A stretch of 50,780 nt of DNA from Siccirubricoccus soli (GTDB lineage Bacteria; Pseudomonadota; Alphaproteobacteria; Acetobacterales; Acetobacteraceae), in the NCBI RefSeq assembly GCF_024178315.1, contig NZ_JAMZIK010000125.1, forward strand, positions 1 to 50,780, in the 5' to 3' direction. This document shows positions 20,342 through 27,713 of this stretch, one piece after another (position 1 is the first letter of the stretch; each line of letters opens with the position of its first letter). A program made the translations under genes and the position numbers. Under the pieces are notes generated by a model. It was not told the origin of the DNA. It searched no databases and was given only the letters and a program-made list of their open reading frames with translations.

Positions 20342-21586
20342 TCAGCCCTTCGCCATGGCGCAGGCGCCTTCCGAGATCGGCCGGAAGGAGCGCTCGGCCG
20401 GGGTGACGGCCAGCACCTTGTACACATCGCCCGGGCCGCGGCTCTCGGCCGGGGTCTTCACCTCGAACAGATAGGTCGGGTGCAGCTTCCGGCCATCCTT
20501 GCGCACCACGCCCTGACCGAAGCAGTCATCGTCGGTCGGCATCTCCTTCATCGCCGCCACCGTCGCGCGGCCGGAGGCCTTGGCACGGGCCGGGCCGAGT
20601 TCCTTCACCACCTTCAGGTAATGCATCAGCGCCGAGTAGTCGCCGGCCTGGTTGTGGCAGGGAAAGGTGTTCGCCGGCACATGCGGCTTCAGCCGTTCCA
20701 TGAAGGCGCGGGTGCGGTCGTTCAGGTCCCAGTAGAAGGTTTCCGGCTGCGTCATGCCCTGGGCGGCCTGCAGCCCGAGCGACATGACGCTGTTGATGTA
20801 GCCGGTCAGCCCGACGAAGCGGGTGCCGGAGCGCATCAGGCCGAATTCCTGCGCCTGCTTCACCGCGTTCACGAAATCCGTGCCGGCGCCGAGGAAGGCC
20901 ACCACCTTGGCGCGGCTGGCCTGGGCCTGCAGCAGGAAGGAGGAATAGTCGGTCGTCTCCGGGAAGGGGTAGGTGACGCCGCCGAGCACGCGGCCGCCGC
21001 TGGTCTCCACCGAATGCGTCGTGTCGGCCTGCAGCGTGTGGCCGAAGGCGTAGTTCGGGGTGATGAAGAACCAGGTGTTGTAGCCCTGCTTCACCAGCGG
21101 CTCGCCCGTGGCGTGGGAGAGGCAGTAGGTGTCATAGGCCCAATGGATCGCGTTCGAGCTGCAATGCTCCGAGGTGAGGGAGGAGGTCGCGGCCGAAGTG
21201 TTCAGGTGCACCTTGTCCTTCTGCTCCACCACCGCCTTCATGGCGATGCCGAGGGCGGAGTTGCTGACGCCCAGCACCATGTCCACGCCGTCCCGGTCGA
21301 ACCACTGGCGGACGATGGAGAGGCCGACATCGGCCTTGTTCTGATGGTCGGCGACCAGCAGCTCCACGGGGATGCTGGGATTCTCCGCCTGGAATTCGCG
21401 GATCGCCTGGCGGGCGCAGGCGACGCTGGTGGGGCCGGAGATGTCGCGATAGGGGCCCGACATGTCCTGCAGCAGGCCGACGCGCACGGTCTCCGCCGGC
21501 GGCCTTGGCTGCGCGAGCGCCGGGAGCCCGATGGCGGATGCGGAAAGCAATCCCGTGCCGAGAACGGCGCGGCGACGAACGGCCAT
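20342..21586 (-). CDS. branched-chain amino acid-type ABC transporter substrate-binding protein (LivK-like)
   Basis: The 414-residue type I periplasmic binding protein has a signal peptide (MAVRRRAVLGTGLLSASAIGLPALAQ). Family features are TVRVGLLQDMSGPYRDISG, VELLVADHQNKADVGLSIVRQWFD, VDMVLGVSNSALGIAMKAVV and TPNYAFGHTLQADT. Such receptors carry branched-chain amino acids, amides or aromatic acids; the ligand is not evident. No permease or ATPase genes are nearby, so it is another orphan receptor. The ATG at 21586 begins the signal peptide and has AGGGTGGAAA upstream. Confidence 0.92.
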   Translation of the reverse strand: MAVRRRAVLGTGLLSASAIGLPALAQPRPPAETVRVGLLQDMSGPYRDISGPTSVACARQAIREFQAENPSIPVELLVADHQNKADVGLSIVRQWFDRDGVDMVLGVSNSALGIAMKAVVEQKDKVHLNTSAATSSLTSEHCSSNAIHWAYDTYCLSHATGEPLVKQGYNTWFFITPNYAFGHTLQADTTHSVETSGGRVLGGVTYPFPETTDYSSFLLQAQASRAKVVAFLGAGTDFVNAVKQAQEFGLMRSGTRFVGLTGYINSVMSLGLQAAQGMTQPETFYWDLNDRTRAFMERLKPHVPANTFPCHNQAGDYSALMHYLKVVKELGPARAKASGRATVAAMKEMPTDDDCFGQGVVRKDGRKLHPTYLFEVKTPAESRGPGDVYKVLAVTPAERSFRPISEGACAMAKG

Positions 21587-21789
21587 ATGTTTCCACCCTT
21601 GCTGTTGGCCGGCTGTCCGGAGCCGGCATTGGCGCCGCCAGCTTTCCCCGGATGCCTGGCGTGGGCAAGGGAGCCTTGCCCCTTCTTCCGCAGGCGGTGC
21701 GTCCAGCCATGGCCCCGATCGCGGCGCGCCCCGCCACCGGCGCGCCAGGCGGCGCGGCTCAGGCCGGGCTGGGAGCCGGCCCGCCGGTG

Positions 21790-22767
21790 CTACTCCGCCC
21801 GGATGCCCGCCTGCCGGATCAGCCCGCCCCACAGCGCCGTCTCCGCCGCCAGCAGCCGGGCGAGGGCCGCTGCATCGCCGGTGGTGATGGCGACGCCCTG
21901 CTCCGCCATGCGGGCGCGCAGCGTGGCATCGTCGGTCGCCGCCGCCAGCGCCGTGCCGAGCCGTGCCAGCACCGGGGCCGGCGTGCTGGCGGGCGCGAAG
22001 AGGCCCTGCCAGAACACCGCATCGAAGCCCGGCAGCACATCCGCCACCGGCGGCAGCTCCGGCAGCAGCGCCTCCCGCCCGGCGGAGGAGATGGCAAGGC
22101 CCCGCGTGCCGCCGTCGCGCAGCGAGGGCAGCGCCTCCAGCACCGCGGAGAACATCGCCTGCACGCGCCCCGCCCGCAGGTCCAGCAGCGCGGGCGCACC
22201 GCCGCGATAGGGCACATGCGTCACCTCGATGCCGGCGCGCTGGGCAAAGAGGGCGAGCGCCAGGTGGTTCACCGCGCCGGTGCCGCTGCTGGAGAAGTTG
22301 AGCTGCCCCGGGCGCGCCTTGGCCCAGGCGATCAGCTCCGCCGTGCTGCCGACGCCGAGGCCGGGATGCACATGCAGGACGAAGGCGGTGCGGAACACCA
22401 TGCCGACCGGCGCCAGCTCCCGCATCGGGTCCTTCGGAGCCAGGTTGGGTTGCAGCGCCGGGTTGATGGCGAGGGTGGAGGTGCCCATCAGCAGCGTGTA
22501 GCCATCCGGCCGCGCCTGGGCGACGGCGTTGTTGGCCACCGCCGTCGCGGCACCAACGCGGTTCTCCACCACGCAGGGCTGGCCCAGCTCCCGCGACAGG
22601 CGGTCCGCCACCGCGCGGCTGGTCACATCCGTCACGCCGCCCGGCGCGTAGCCGGAGACAATGGTGATCGGGCGGGCCGGAAAGGCGTCCTGCGCCGCCG
22701 CGGGCCGGGCGCGCCAGGGAAGGAGGAGGCTGGGCAGGGCGAGCGCGGCGCGGCGGCCGATAGGCAT
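21790..22767 (-). CDS. Bug-family (TctC-like) tricarboxylate receptor, second of three
   Basis: The 325-residue periplasmic receptor has a signal peptide ending in ARPAAAQ. Bug motifs are FPARPITIVSGYAPGGVTDVTSR, GQPCVVENRVGAATAVANNAVA, LNFSSSGTGAVNHLALALF, THVPYRGGAPALLDL and LPPVADVLPGFDAVFWQGLFAP. No TctAB genes accompany it. It is divergent from phnC, and the 139 bases between their starts hold a Pho box. The box points toward phnC but could affect this gene too. Confidence 0.93.
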   Translation of the reverse strand: MPIGRRAALALPSLLLPWRARPAAAQDAFPARPITIVSGYAPGGVTDVTSRAVADRLSRELGQPCVVENRVGAATAVANNAVAQARPDGYTLLMGTSTLAINPALQPNLAPKDPMRELAPVGMVFRTAFVLHVHPGLGVGSTAELIAWAKARPGQLNFSSSGTGAVNHLALALFAQRAGIEVTHVPYRGGAPALLDLRAGRVQAMFSAVLEALPSLRDGGTRGLAISSAGREALLPELPPVADVLPGFDAVFWQGLFAPASTPAPVLARLGTALAAATDDATLRARMAEQGVAITTGDAAALARLLAAETALWGGLIRQAGIRAE

Positions 22768-22840
22768 GGCGGTTTCCTCAGGGCTTTGCCGCCCAGCCTG
22801 CCCGGGGCCGGGCATCCGGACAAGGTCGGCTGAAATATGG

Positions 22841-22869
22841 ATGTCACACATACGTCATCCCGCGGTCAC
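22841..22869 (+). promoter_or_regulatory. three-unit Pho box upstream of phnC
   Basis: Three seven-base units, ATGTCAC, ACGTCAT and CGGTCAC, start at 22841, 22852 and 22863, exactly 11 bases apart. PhoB sites are tandem CTGTCAT-like heptamers spaced by four bases, with an 11-base period. All three keep the GTCA core. A weak -10 (near CTAGAG at 22879) lies at the expected distance, and the phnC start follows 37 bases after the box. This fits phosphate-starvation control of phosphonate uptake. Confidence 0.72.
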
Positions 22870-22906
22870 GCCCGGTTGCTAGAGGCGCCGTCCGAGGGGA
22901 GAGGCC

Positions 22907-23683
22907 ATGCTGGAACTGGAAGGGCTGACGCGCCGCTTTGGCGCGAAGACCGCCGTGGACAACATCACCCTCGCCATCGCGCCGGGGGAGATGGTGGGCG
23001 TCATCGGCCGCTCCGGCGCCGGGAAATCCACTTTGCTGCGCATGATCAACCGGCTGGGCGACCCGACCGAGGGCCGCATCATCTGGCGGGGAAGGGACAT
23101 CACCGCGCTGCGCGGCCAGGCGCTGCGCCAGTGGCGCAGCCAATGCGCCATGGTGTTCCAGCAATTCAACCTCTCGCCGCGGCTCGACGTGCTGACCAAT
23201 GTCCTGGTCGGCCGGCTCTGCCACGTGCCGGCCTGGCGCGCCGTGCTCGGCCTGTGGCGCGAGACGGACCGCGCCATCGCCCTCTCGGCGCTTGAGCAAT
23301 TCGATATCGGCGCGCTGGCGCCGCAGCGCGCCGGCTCGCTCTCCGGCGGGCAGCAGCAGCGCGTCGCCATCGCCCGCGCCCTGGTGCAGGAGCCGGCGAT
23401 CATCCTGGCGGATGAGCCGGTGGCGAGCCTCGACCCGCGCAACACCACGCTGGTGATGGATGCGCTGCAGGAGATCAACCGGCGCTTCGGCATCACCGTG
23501 CTGGTCAATTTGCATTCGCTCGACCTCTCCCGCCGCTACTGCACGCGGCTGGTCGGGCTCGCTGCCGGCCGGCTGGTCTTCGACGGGCCGCCGGAAGCGC
23601 TGACGGATGCGGTCGCGCGCAGCCTCTACGGGCTGGAAGCGGCCGAGGTGATCGGGGCGGAGCCCGCCCTGGTCGCTGCCTGA
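22907..23683 (+). CDS. phnC: phosphonate ABC transporter ATP-binding protein
   Basis: The 258-residue ABC ATPase powers phosphonate import from the cytoplasmic side of the membrane. Motifs are Walker A GRSGAGKS at residues 34-41, Q-loop [15 protein letters not shown] (typical of PhnC), signature [15 protein letters not shown], Walker [15 protein letters not shown] and the switch His in [13 protein letters not shown]. The ATG has a GAGGGGAGAGG site. It begins a phnC-phnD-phnE1-phnE2 operon behind a Pho box. Confidence 0.96.
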   Translation: MLELEGLTRRFGAKTAVDNITLAIAPGEMVGVIGRSGAGKSTLLRMINRLGDPTEGRIIWRGRDITALRGQALRQWRSQCAMVFQQFNLSPRLDVLTNVLVGRLCHVPAWRAVLGLWRETDRAIALSALEQFDIGALAPQRAGSLSGGQQQRVAIARALVQEPAIILADEPVASLDPRNTTLVMDALQEINRRFGITVLVNLHSLDLSRRYCTRLVGLAAGRLVFDGPPEALTDAVARSLYGLEAAEVIGAEPALVAA

Positions 23684-23704
23684 CACCCCGAGGAGATCGC
23701 AACC

Positions 23705-24610
23705 ATGTTCACCCGCCGCCTGCTGATGGGCGCCGCCCTGGCCGCGCCCGCCCTTCGCCACGCCCAGGCGCAGTCCTGGAAAGCCGCCTATCCGGAGCTG
23801 GTCTTCGCCATCGTCCCGTCGGAGAACGCCTCCGGCGTGATGAATCGCTGGACGCCCTTCTGCGAGAGCCTCTCCAAGACCCTCGGCACCAAGGTCACGC
23901 TGCGCGTCGCCAATGACTATGCGGCGGTGATCGAGGGCCAGCGCGCCGGCAACATCCACATCGCCTCCTACGGCCCCGCCTCCTTCGCCCGGGCGCTGAA
24001 GACCGGCGCGCCGGTCGAGGCCTTCTGCATCGAGGTGAACGAGGACGGCACCAAGGGCTACCACTCCGTCTTCTACGTGAAGAAGGATTCGCCCTACCAG
24101 AAGGTGCAGGACCTGCGCGGCAAGAATCTCGGCCTCGTCGATCCCAACTCCACCTCCGGCAACAACGTGCCGCGCTTCGCCCTGAACAAGATGGGCATCA
24201 ACCCGGACCAGTTCTTCGGCCGCGTCATCTACACCGGCAGCCACGAGAATGCGGTGATCGCCCTGCAGCAGGGCACGGTGGATATGTGCGCCAATTGGTG
24301 GAATGACGAGAACGAGAGCAACCTGCGCCGCATGGAGCGCAAGGGGATGGCGAAGTACGACGATTTCCGGATCATTTTCAAATCCGACCAGATCGTGAAC
24401 TCGCCCATGGCCTACCTGACCACCCTGCCGGCCGAGCTGCGCACCGCCATCCGCACCGCGGTGCTGGAGCTGCCGAAGAAGGAGCCGGAGACCTTCAACC
24501 GCATCTATGACGGCAAGGCGAGGCCCTGGGAGCCGGTGGCCAACTCGGCCTACGACCCGATCATCGAGCTGATCACCTTCGTCGACGGCCTGCGCCGCCA
24601 GCGCGGCTGA
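23705..24610 (+). CDS. phnD: phosphonate ABC transporter substrate-binding protein
   Basis: The 301-residue periplasmic receptor has a short signal peptide (MFTRRLLMGAALAAPALRHAQAQ). PhnD-type segments are VFAIVPSENASGVMNRWTPFCESLSKTLG, DYAAVIEGQRAGNIHIASYGPASFARAL, GYHSVFYVKKDSPY, LGLVDPNSTSGNNVPRFAL and YTGSHENAVIALQQGTVD. It delivers phosphonates, or a related oxyanion, to the two permeases. It follows phnC by about 20 bases with an AGGAGA site and overlaps phnE1 by one base (TGATG). Confidence 0.95.
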   Translation: MFTRRLLMGAALAAPALRHAQAQSWKAAYPELVFAIVPSENASGVMNRWTPFCESLSKTLGTKVTLRVANDYAAVIEGQRAGNIHIASYGPASFARALKTGAPVEAFCIEVNEDGTKGYHSVFYVKKDSPYQKVQDLRGKNLGLVDPNSTSGNNVPRFALNKMGINPDQFFGRVIYTGSHENAVIALQQGTVDMCANWWNDENESNLRRMERKGMAKYDDFRIIFKSDQIVNSPMAYLTTLPAELRTAIRTAVLELPKKEPETFNRIYDGKARPWEPVANSAYDPIIELITFVDGLRRQRG

Positions 24611-25509
24611 TGTCGGGCGCCGCCGCGAGCCTGCCCCTGCTGCCGGCGGCGCGCCTCGCGCCGCTGGTCGCGGCCGTCGCCGCGGAGCGGGCGGCAGCGC
24701 GGCGGCGCTTCTGGCTCTCCGCCGGGGTGCTGCTCGCGCTCGCCCTGCTCGCCGGCTGGGTGGCGCAGGTGGAGCCGGGGACGCTGCTGGCCCATGGCGA
24801 CCGCTTCTTCAGCTATTTCGCCCGGCTGCTGACGCTGGAGACCGGCGACCACACCGGGCAATGGGTGTGGCGCGACCCGGCCGAATGGCTGTGGGGCTGG
24901 AAGCGCTGGCTGGCGCTGCTGGGCGATACGCTGCTCATGGCCTATGTCGGCACGGTGCTGGGCGCCACGGGGGGCTTCCTGTTCGGCCTGCTCTCGGCCG
25001 CCAACATCACCCGCAGCGCCGTGCTGCGCTGGGGGGTGAAGCGGGTGTTGGAATTCTGCCGCACCGTGCCGGACGTGGTCTTCGCCCTGGTCTTCGTCAT
25101 CGCCTTCGGCCTCGGCCCGCTGCCAGGCGTGCTGGCCATCGCGATCCACACCTTCGGCGCGCTGGGCAAGCAGTTCTCGGAGATCGTCGAGAATATCGAC
25201 CTGAAGCCGGTGGACGGCGCCATGGCCGCGGGCGCGGGCTGGCCCGCCATGGCGCGCTTCGCGGTGGTGCCGCAGGTGCTGCCGGGGTTCCTCGCCTACG
25301 GGCTGCTGCGCTTCGAGGTGAATGTGCGCGGCGCCGCGGTGCTCGGCTTCGTCGGCGCCGGCGGCATCGGCCAGGACCTGGTCGAGGCGATCCGCAAATT
25401 CTACTACAACGACGTGGCGGCGCTGCTGCTGTTCATCATCCTGACCGTGGTGCTGATCGACAGCGGCACCAGCATCCTGCGCCGCAGGCTGATGGAGGAG
25501 CGGGCATGA
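24610..25509 (+). CDS. phnE: phosphonate ABC transporter permease 1
   Basis: The 299-residue inner membrane permease has one span near the N-terminus (FWLSAGVLLALALLAGW) and then the conserved binding-protein-dependent transport domain. That domain shows LLMAYVGTVLGATGGFLFGLLSA, CRTVPDVVFALVFVIAFGLGPLPGVLAIAIHTFGALGK, and the EAA-loop equivalent ending in GFVGAGGIGQDLVEAI. The long stretch between the first span and the core is typical of PhnE. It is coupled to phnD by TGATG and to the next permease by ATGA. Confidence 0.94.
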   Translation: MSGAAASLPLLPAARLAPLVAAVAAERAAARRRFWLSAGVLLALALLAGWVAQVEPGTLLAHGDRFFSYFARLLTLETGDHTGQWVWRDPAEWLWGWKRWLALLGDTLLMAYVGTVLGATGGFLFGLLSAANITRSAVLRWGVKRVLEFCRTVPDVVFALVFVIAFGLGPLPGVLAIAIHTFGALGKQFSEIVENIDLKPVDGAMAAGAGWPAMARFAVVPQVLPGFLAYGLLRFEVNVRGAAVLGFVGAGGIGQDLVEAIRKFYYNDVAALLLFIILTVVLIDSGTSILRRRLMEERA

Positions 25510-26378
25510 GCGGCACCCCTGCCTCGCTGCCGCATCCGGTGCGGGCCGCGGCGCTGGCGCGGCTGCCGGCGCTGCGCGACATCCATCCCGGCGCCTTCCG
25601 GGTGATGACGCGGCTGCGGATCGTGGTGCTGCTCGGCTGGCTGGCGGGCACGGCGCTGCTGTTCTTCGGCCTGTGGCGGCTGGGGGTGGAGCCGGCGCGG
25701 CTGGCCACTGGCCTCGGGCAGATGTGGCATTTCCTCGGCCTGATGCTGCCGCCGGATCCGGGAAGCTGGGCGAATGTGCGCAGCATCCTGCAGGCGCTGG
25801 CGGAGACGCTGGCCATCGCCTTCCTCGGCACCTTCGGCGCTGCCTTCGTGGCGCTGCCCATCAGCCTGCTGGCGGCGCGCAACGCCACGATCCATGGCAT
25901 CGTCCGCTTCCTCTCCCGCCGGGTGCTGGACGGCATCCGCGGCGTGGATGCGCTGATCTGGGCGCTGATCTGGGTGGGCATCGTCGGCCTCGGCCCCTTT
26001 GCGGGCGTGCTGGCCATCTTCACCTCGGATGTCGGCACACTGGGCAAGGTGTTCTCGGAGGCCATCGAGGCCGCCGACCGCCGCCCGCAGGAGGGCGTGG
26101 TGGCCGCGGGCGGAAGCGGCGTGGCCCGCATCCGCTTCGGCATATTGCCGGAGGTGGTGCCGGTGCTGGCGGGGCAGGTGCTGTATTTCTTCGAATCCAA
26201 TGTCCGCTCCTCCACCATCATCGGCATCGTCGGCGCGGGCGGCATCGGGCTGCATCTGGCGGAGATGATCCGCACGCTGGAATGGCCCACCGTCTCCTTC
26301 ATCGTCCTGCTGATCCTGGCGATGGTGGCGGTGATCGACCTGGTCTCGGGGCGGCTGCGGCGGCGCTTGATGGGGTGA
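25506..26378 (+). CDS. phnE: phosphonate ABC transporter permease 2
   Basis: The 290-residue partner of the preceding permease has FRVMTRLRIVVLLGWLAGTALLFFG as its first span. The core contains LAIAFLGTFGAAFVALPISLLAARN, ALIWALIWVGIVGLGPFAGVLAIFTSDVGTLGKVFSEAIEA and STIIGIVGAGGIGLHLAEMI. Two unequal PhnE subunits form the channel in many proteobacteria. It is the last gene of the phn operon. No C-P lyase or other phosphonate-degrading gene follows within the window. Confidence 0.94.
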   Translation: MSGTPASLPHPVRAAALARLPALRDIHPGAFRVMTRLRIVVLLGWLAGTALLFFGLWRLGVEPARLATGLGQMWHFLGLMLPPDPGSWANVRSILQALAETLAIAFLGTFGAAFVALPISLLAARNATIHGIVRFLSRRVLDGIRGVDALIWALIWVGIVGLGPFAGVLAIFTSDVGTLGKVFSEAIEAADRRPQEGVVAAGGSGVARIRFGILPEVVPVLAGQVLYFFESNVRSSTIIGIVGAGGIGLHLAEMIRTLEWPTVSFIVLLILAMVAVIDLVSGRLRRRLMG

Positions 26379-26438
26379 TGTTGCGGCGGCCCGGGCTTTG
26401 TGCTGCAAGCCCGCGGACCGCCGCCGGAGGAACCCCGC

Positions 26439-27419
26439 ATGCGCCTCAGCCGCCGCGCCTTGATGCTCGCGCCTCTCGGCGCCTCCGCCTTGCTGGCCCG
26501 CCCCGCCCTGGCCCAGGCCACTTGGCCGGAGCGGCCGCTGCGCCTGATCGTCCCCTTCCCCGCCGGCTCCACCCCCGATACCGCCGGTCGGGCCGTCGCC
26601 ACGCATCTCGGCCAAGTGCTGGGTCAGCCCTGCGTGGTGGAGAACAAGGCCGGCGCCGGCGGCAATATCGGCACGGAGGCGGTGGCGAAGGCGACTGACG
26701 GCCACACCATCGGCGTCTCCATCAACGGCCCGCTCAGCACCGCGCCTTCGCTCTACCCCAATCTCGGCTACGACCCGGCGAAGGATCTGGCGCCGATCTC
26801 CCTGCTGCTGCGCGGGGCGCAGATCCTGGTGGTGCATCCCGATGTGCCGGGGCGGGATTTCGCCGGCTTCGTGGCCCATGCGAAGGCCAATCCGGGCAAG
26901 CTTGCCTTCGGCTCGGTCGGCTCCGGCTCCGGCTCGCACCTCGCCATGGCGGACATCATGGCGCGGACGGGGATCGAGATGCTGCACGTCCCCTATCGCG
27001 GCTTCCCGCCGGCGGTGGTGGACCTCATCGCCGGGCGCATCCAGGCGCTGGTGCTGATCGGCGCCGGCATCCTGCCGCAGTTGCAGGCCGGGCAGGTGCG
27101 GGCCCTGGCCGTGACGGCGGAGGCACGGCTGCCCCAGGCGCCGGAGGTGCCGACCCTGGCCGAGGTGGGGCTGCCTGATGCGGCGAGCTATGCCTGGAAC
27201 GGGCTCATCGGCCCGGCCAGCATGCCGGCGGAGCGGGTGGAAAGGCTTTCGGAGGAGACGCGGAAGGCGCTGGCCGTGCCGGCCACGCGCGCCGCGCTGG
27301 AGGGCCAGGGCTTCGAGGTGCTGGGCAGCACCCCGGCGGAATTCGCCCGCACCATGGCGGCGGAGCGGGCGCGCTGGGGCGGACTGATCGCGCGGCTGGG
27401 CATCAAGGCGGAAGCCTAG
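26439..27419 (+). CDS. Bug-family (TctC-like) tricarboxylate receptor, third of three
   Basis: The 326-residue periplasmic receptor has a twin-Arg-like start (MRLSRRALMLAPLGASALLARPALAQ). It keeps WPERPLRLIVPFPAGSTPDTAGRA, GQPCVVENKAGAGGNIGTEAVA, LAFGSVGSGSGSHLAMADIMA, LHVPYRGFPPAVVDL and EVPTLAEVGLPDAASYAWNG. It is 60 bases after phnE2 on the same strand and could be read through from it, although its family is not linked to phosphonates. The TAG stop lies inside the left end of the 107-bp palindromic element. Confidence 0.94.
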   Translation: MRLSRRALMLAPLGASALLARPALAQATWPERPLRLIVPFPAGSTPDTAGRAVATHLGQVLGQPCVVENKAGAGGNIGTEAVAKATDGHTIGVSINGPLSTAPSLYPNLGYDPAKDLAPISLLLRGAQILVVHPDVPGRDFAGFVAHAKANPGKLAFGSVGSGSGSHLAMADIMARTGIEMLHVPYRGFPPAVVDLIAGRIQALVLIGAGILPQLQAGQVRALAVTAEARLPQAPEVPTLAEVGLPDAASYAWNGLIGPASMPAERVERLSEETRKALAVPATRAALEGQGFEVLGSTPAEFARTMAAERARWGGLIARLGIKAEA

Positions 27420-27522
27420 AGCATGCTGCGTTCGCTTGCGCTCACGCAGCATGCGCCAGGCCGTTGTTTTGCGAGCATCTTCACGCGTTCAGATGATCCC
27501 ATCTGAACGCGATCTGCTCTAG
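27416..27522 (-). repeat. 107-bp palindromic element, copy A
   Basis: The element is bounded by CTAGAGCA and TGCTCTAG inverted ends. It contains two strong hairpins. One has an 11-base stem, GCATGCTGCGT with ACGCAGCATGC (27421-27454). The other has a 12-base stem, CGCGTTCAGATG with CATCTGAACGCG (27484-27511). Read on the minus strand it aligns without gaps in length to the copy at 42460-42566, which is also 107 bp. Ends, central core and loop are conserved, but the stems differ. It supplies the stop codon of the preceding receptor gene. Confidence 0.8.
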
Positions 27523-27615
27523 CCAAGAATAGGGTCCCACCATTGGCGGCAGTGCCGCCGCCCCCCTCCGGATCCCGGTGTGTCCGCAGGTTCCACCCAC
27601 GGGTCCAGAACTCGG

Positions 27616-27713
27616 ACCGGGGTCCGGGGACGGGTCTCCTCCCCGGCGGGGGTTGGCGGCACTGACGCCAACGGGCAGGGCCCCTGGTCGGGGTCTGGGG
27701 CAAAGCCCCCATG
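27616..27713 (+). repeat. repeat family R (tandem hairpins), copy 1
   Basis: It begins ACCGGGGTCCGGGGA, then carries GGTTGGCGGCACTGACGCCAAC, a hairpin, and ends GGGGCAAAGCCCCCAT just before the stop codon of the family 5 receptor gene on the minus strand. The same order of blocks is seen at 35138 and 45834. The middle hairpin has a different sequence here. The element probably serves as that gene's terminator. Confidence 0.6.
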
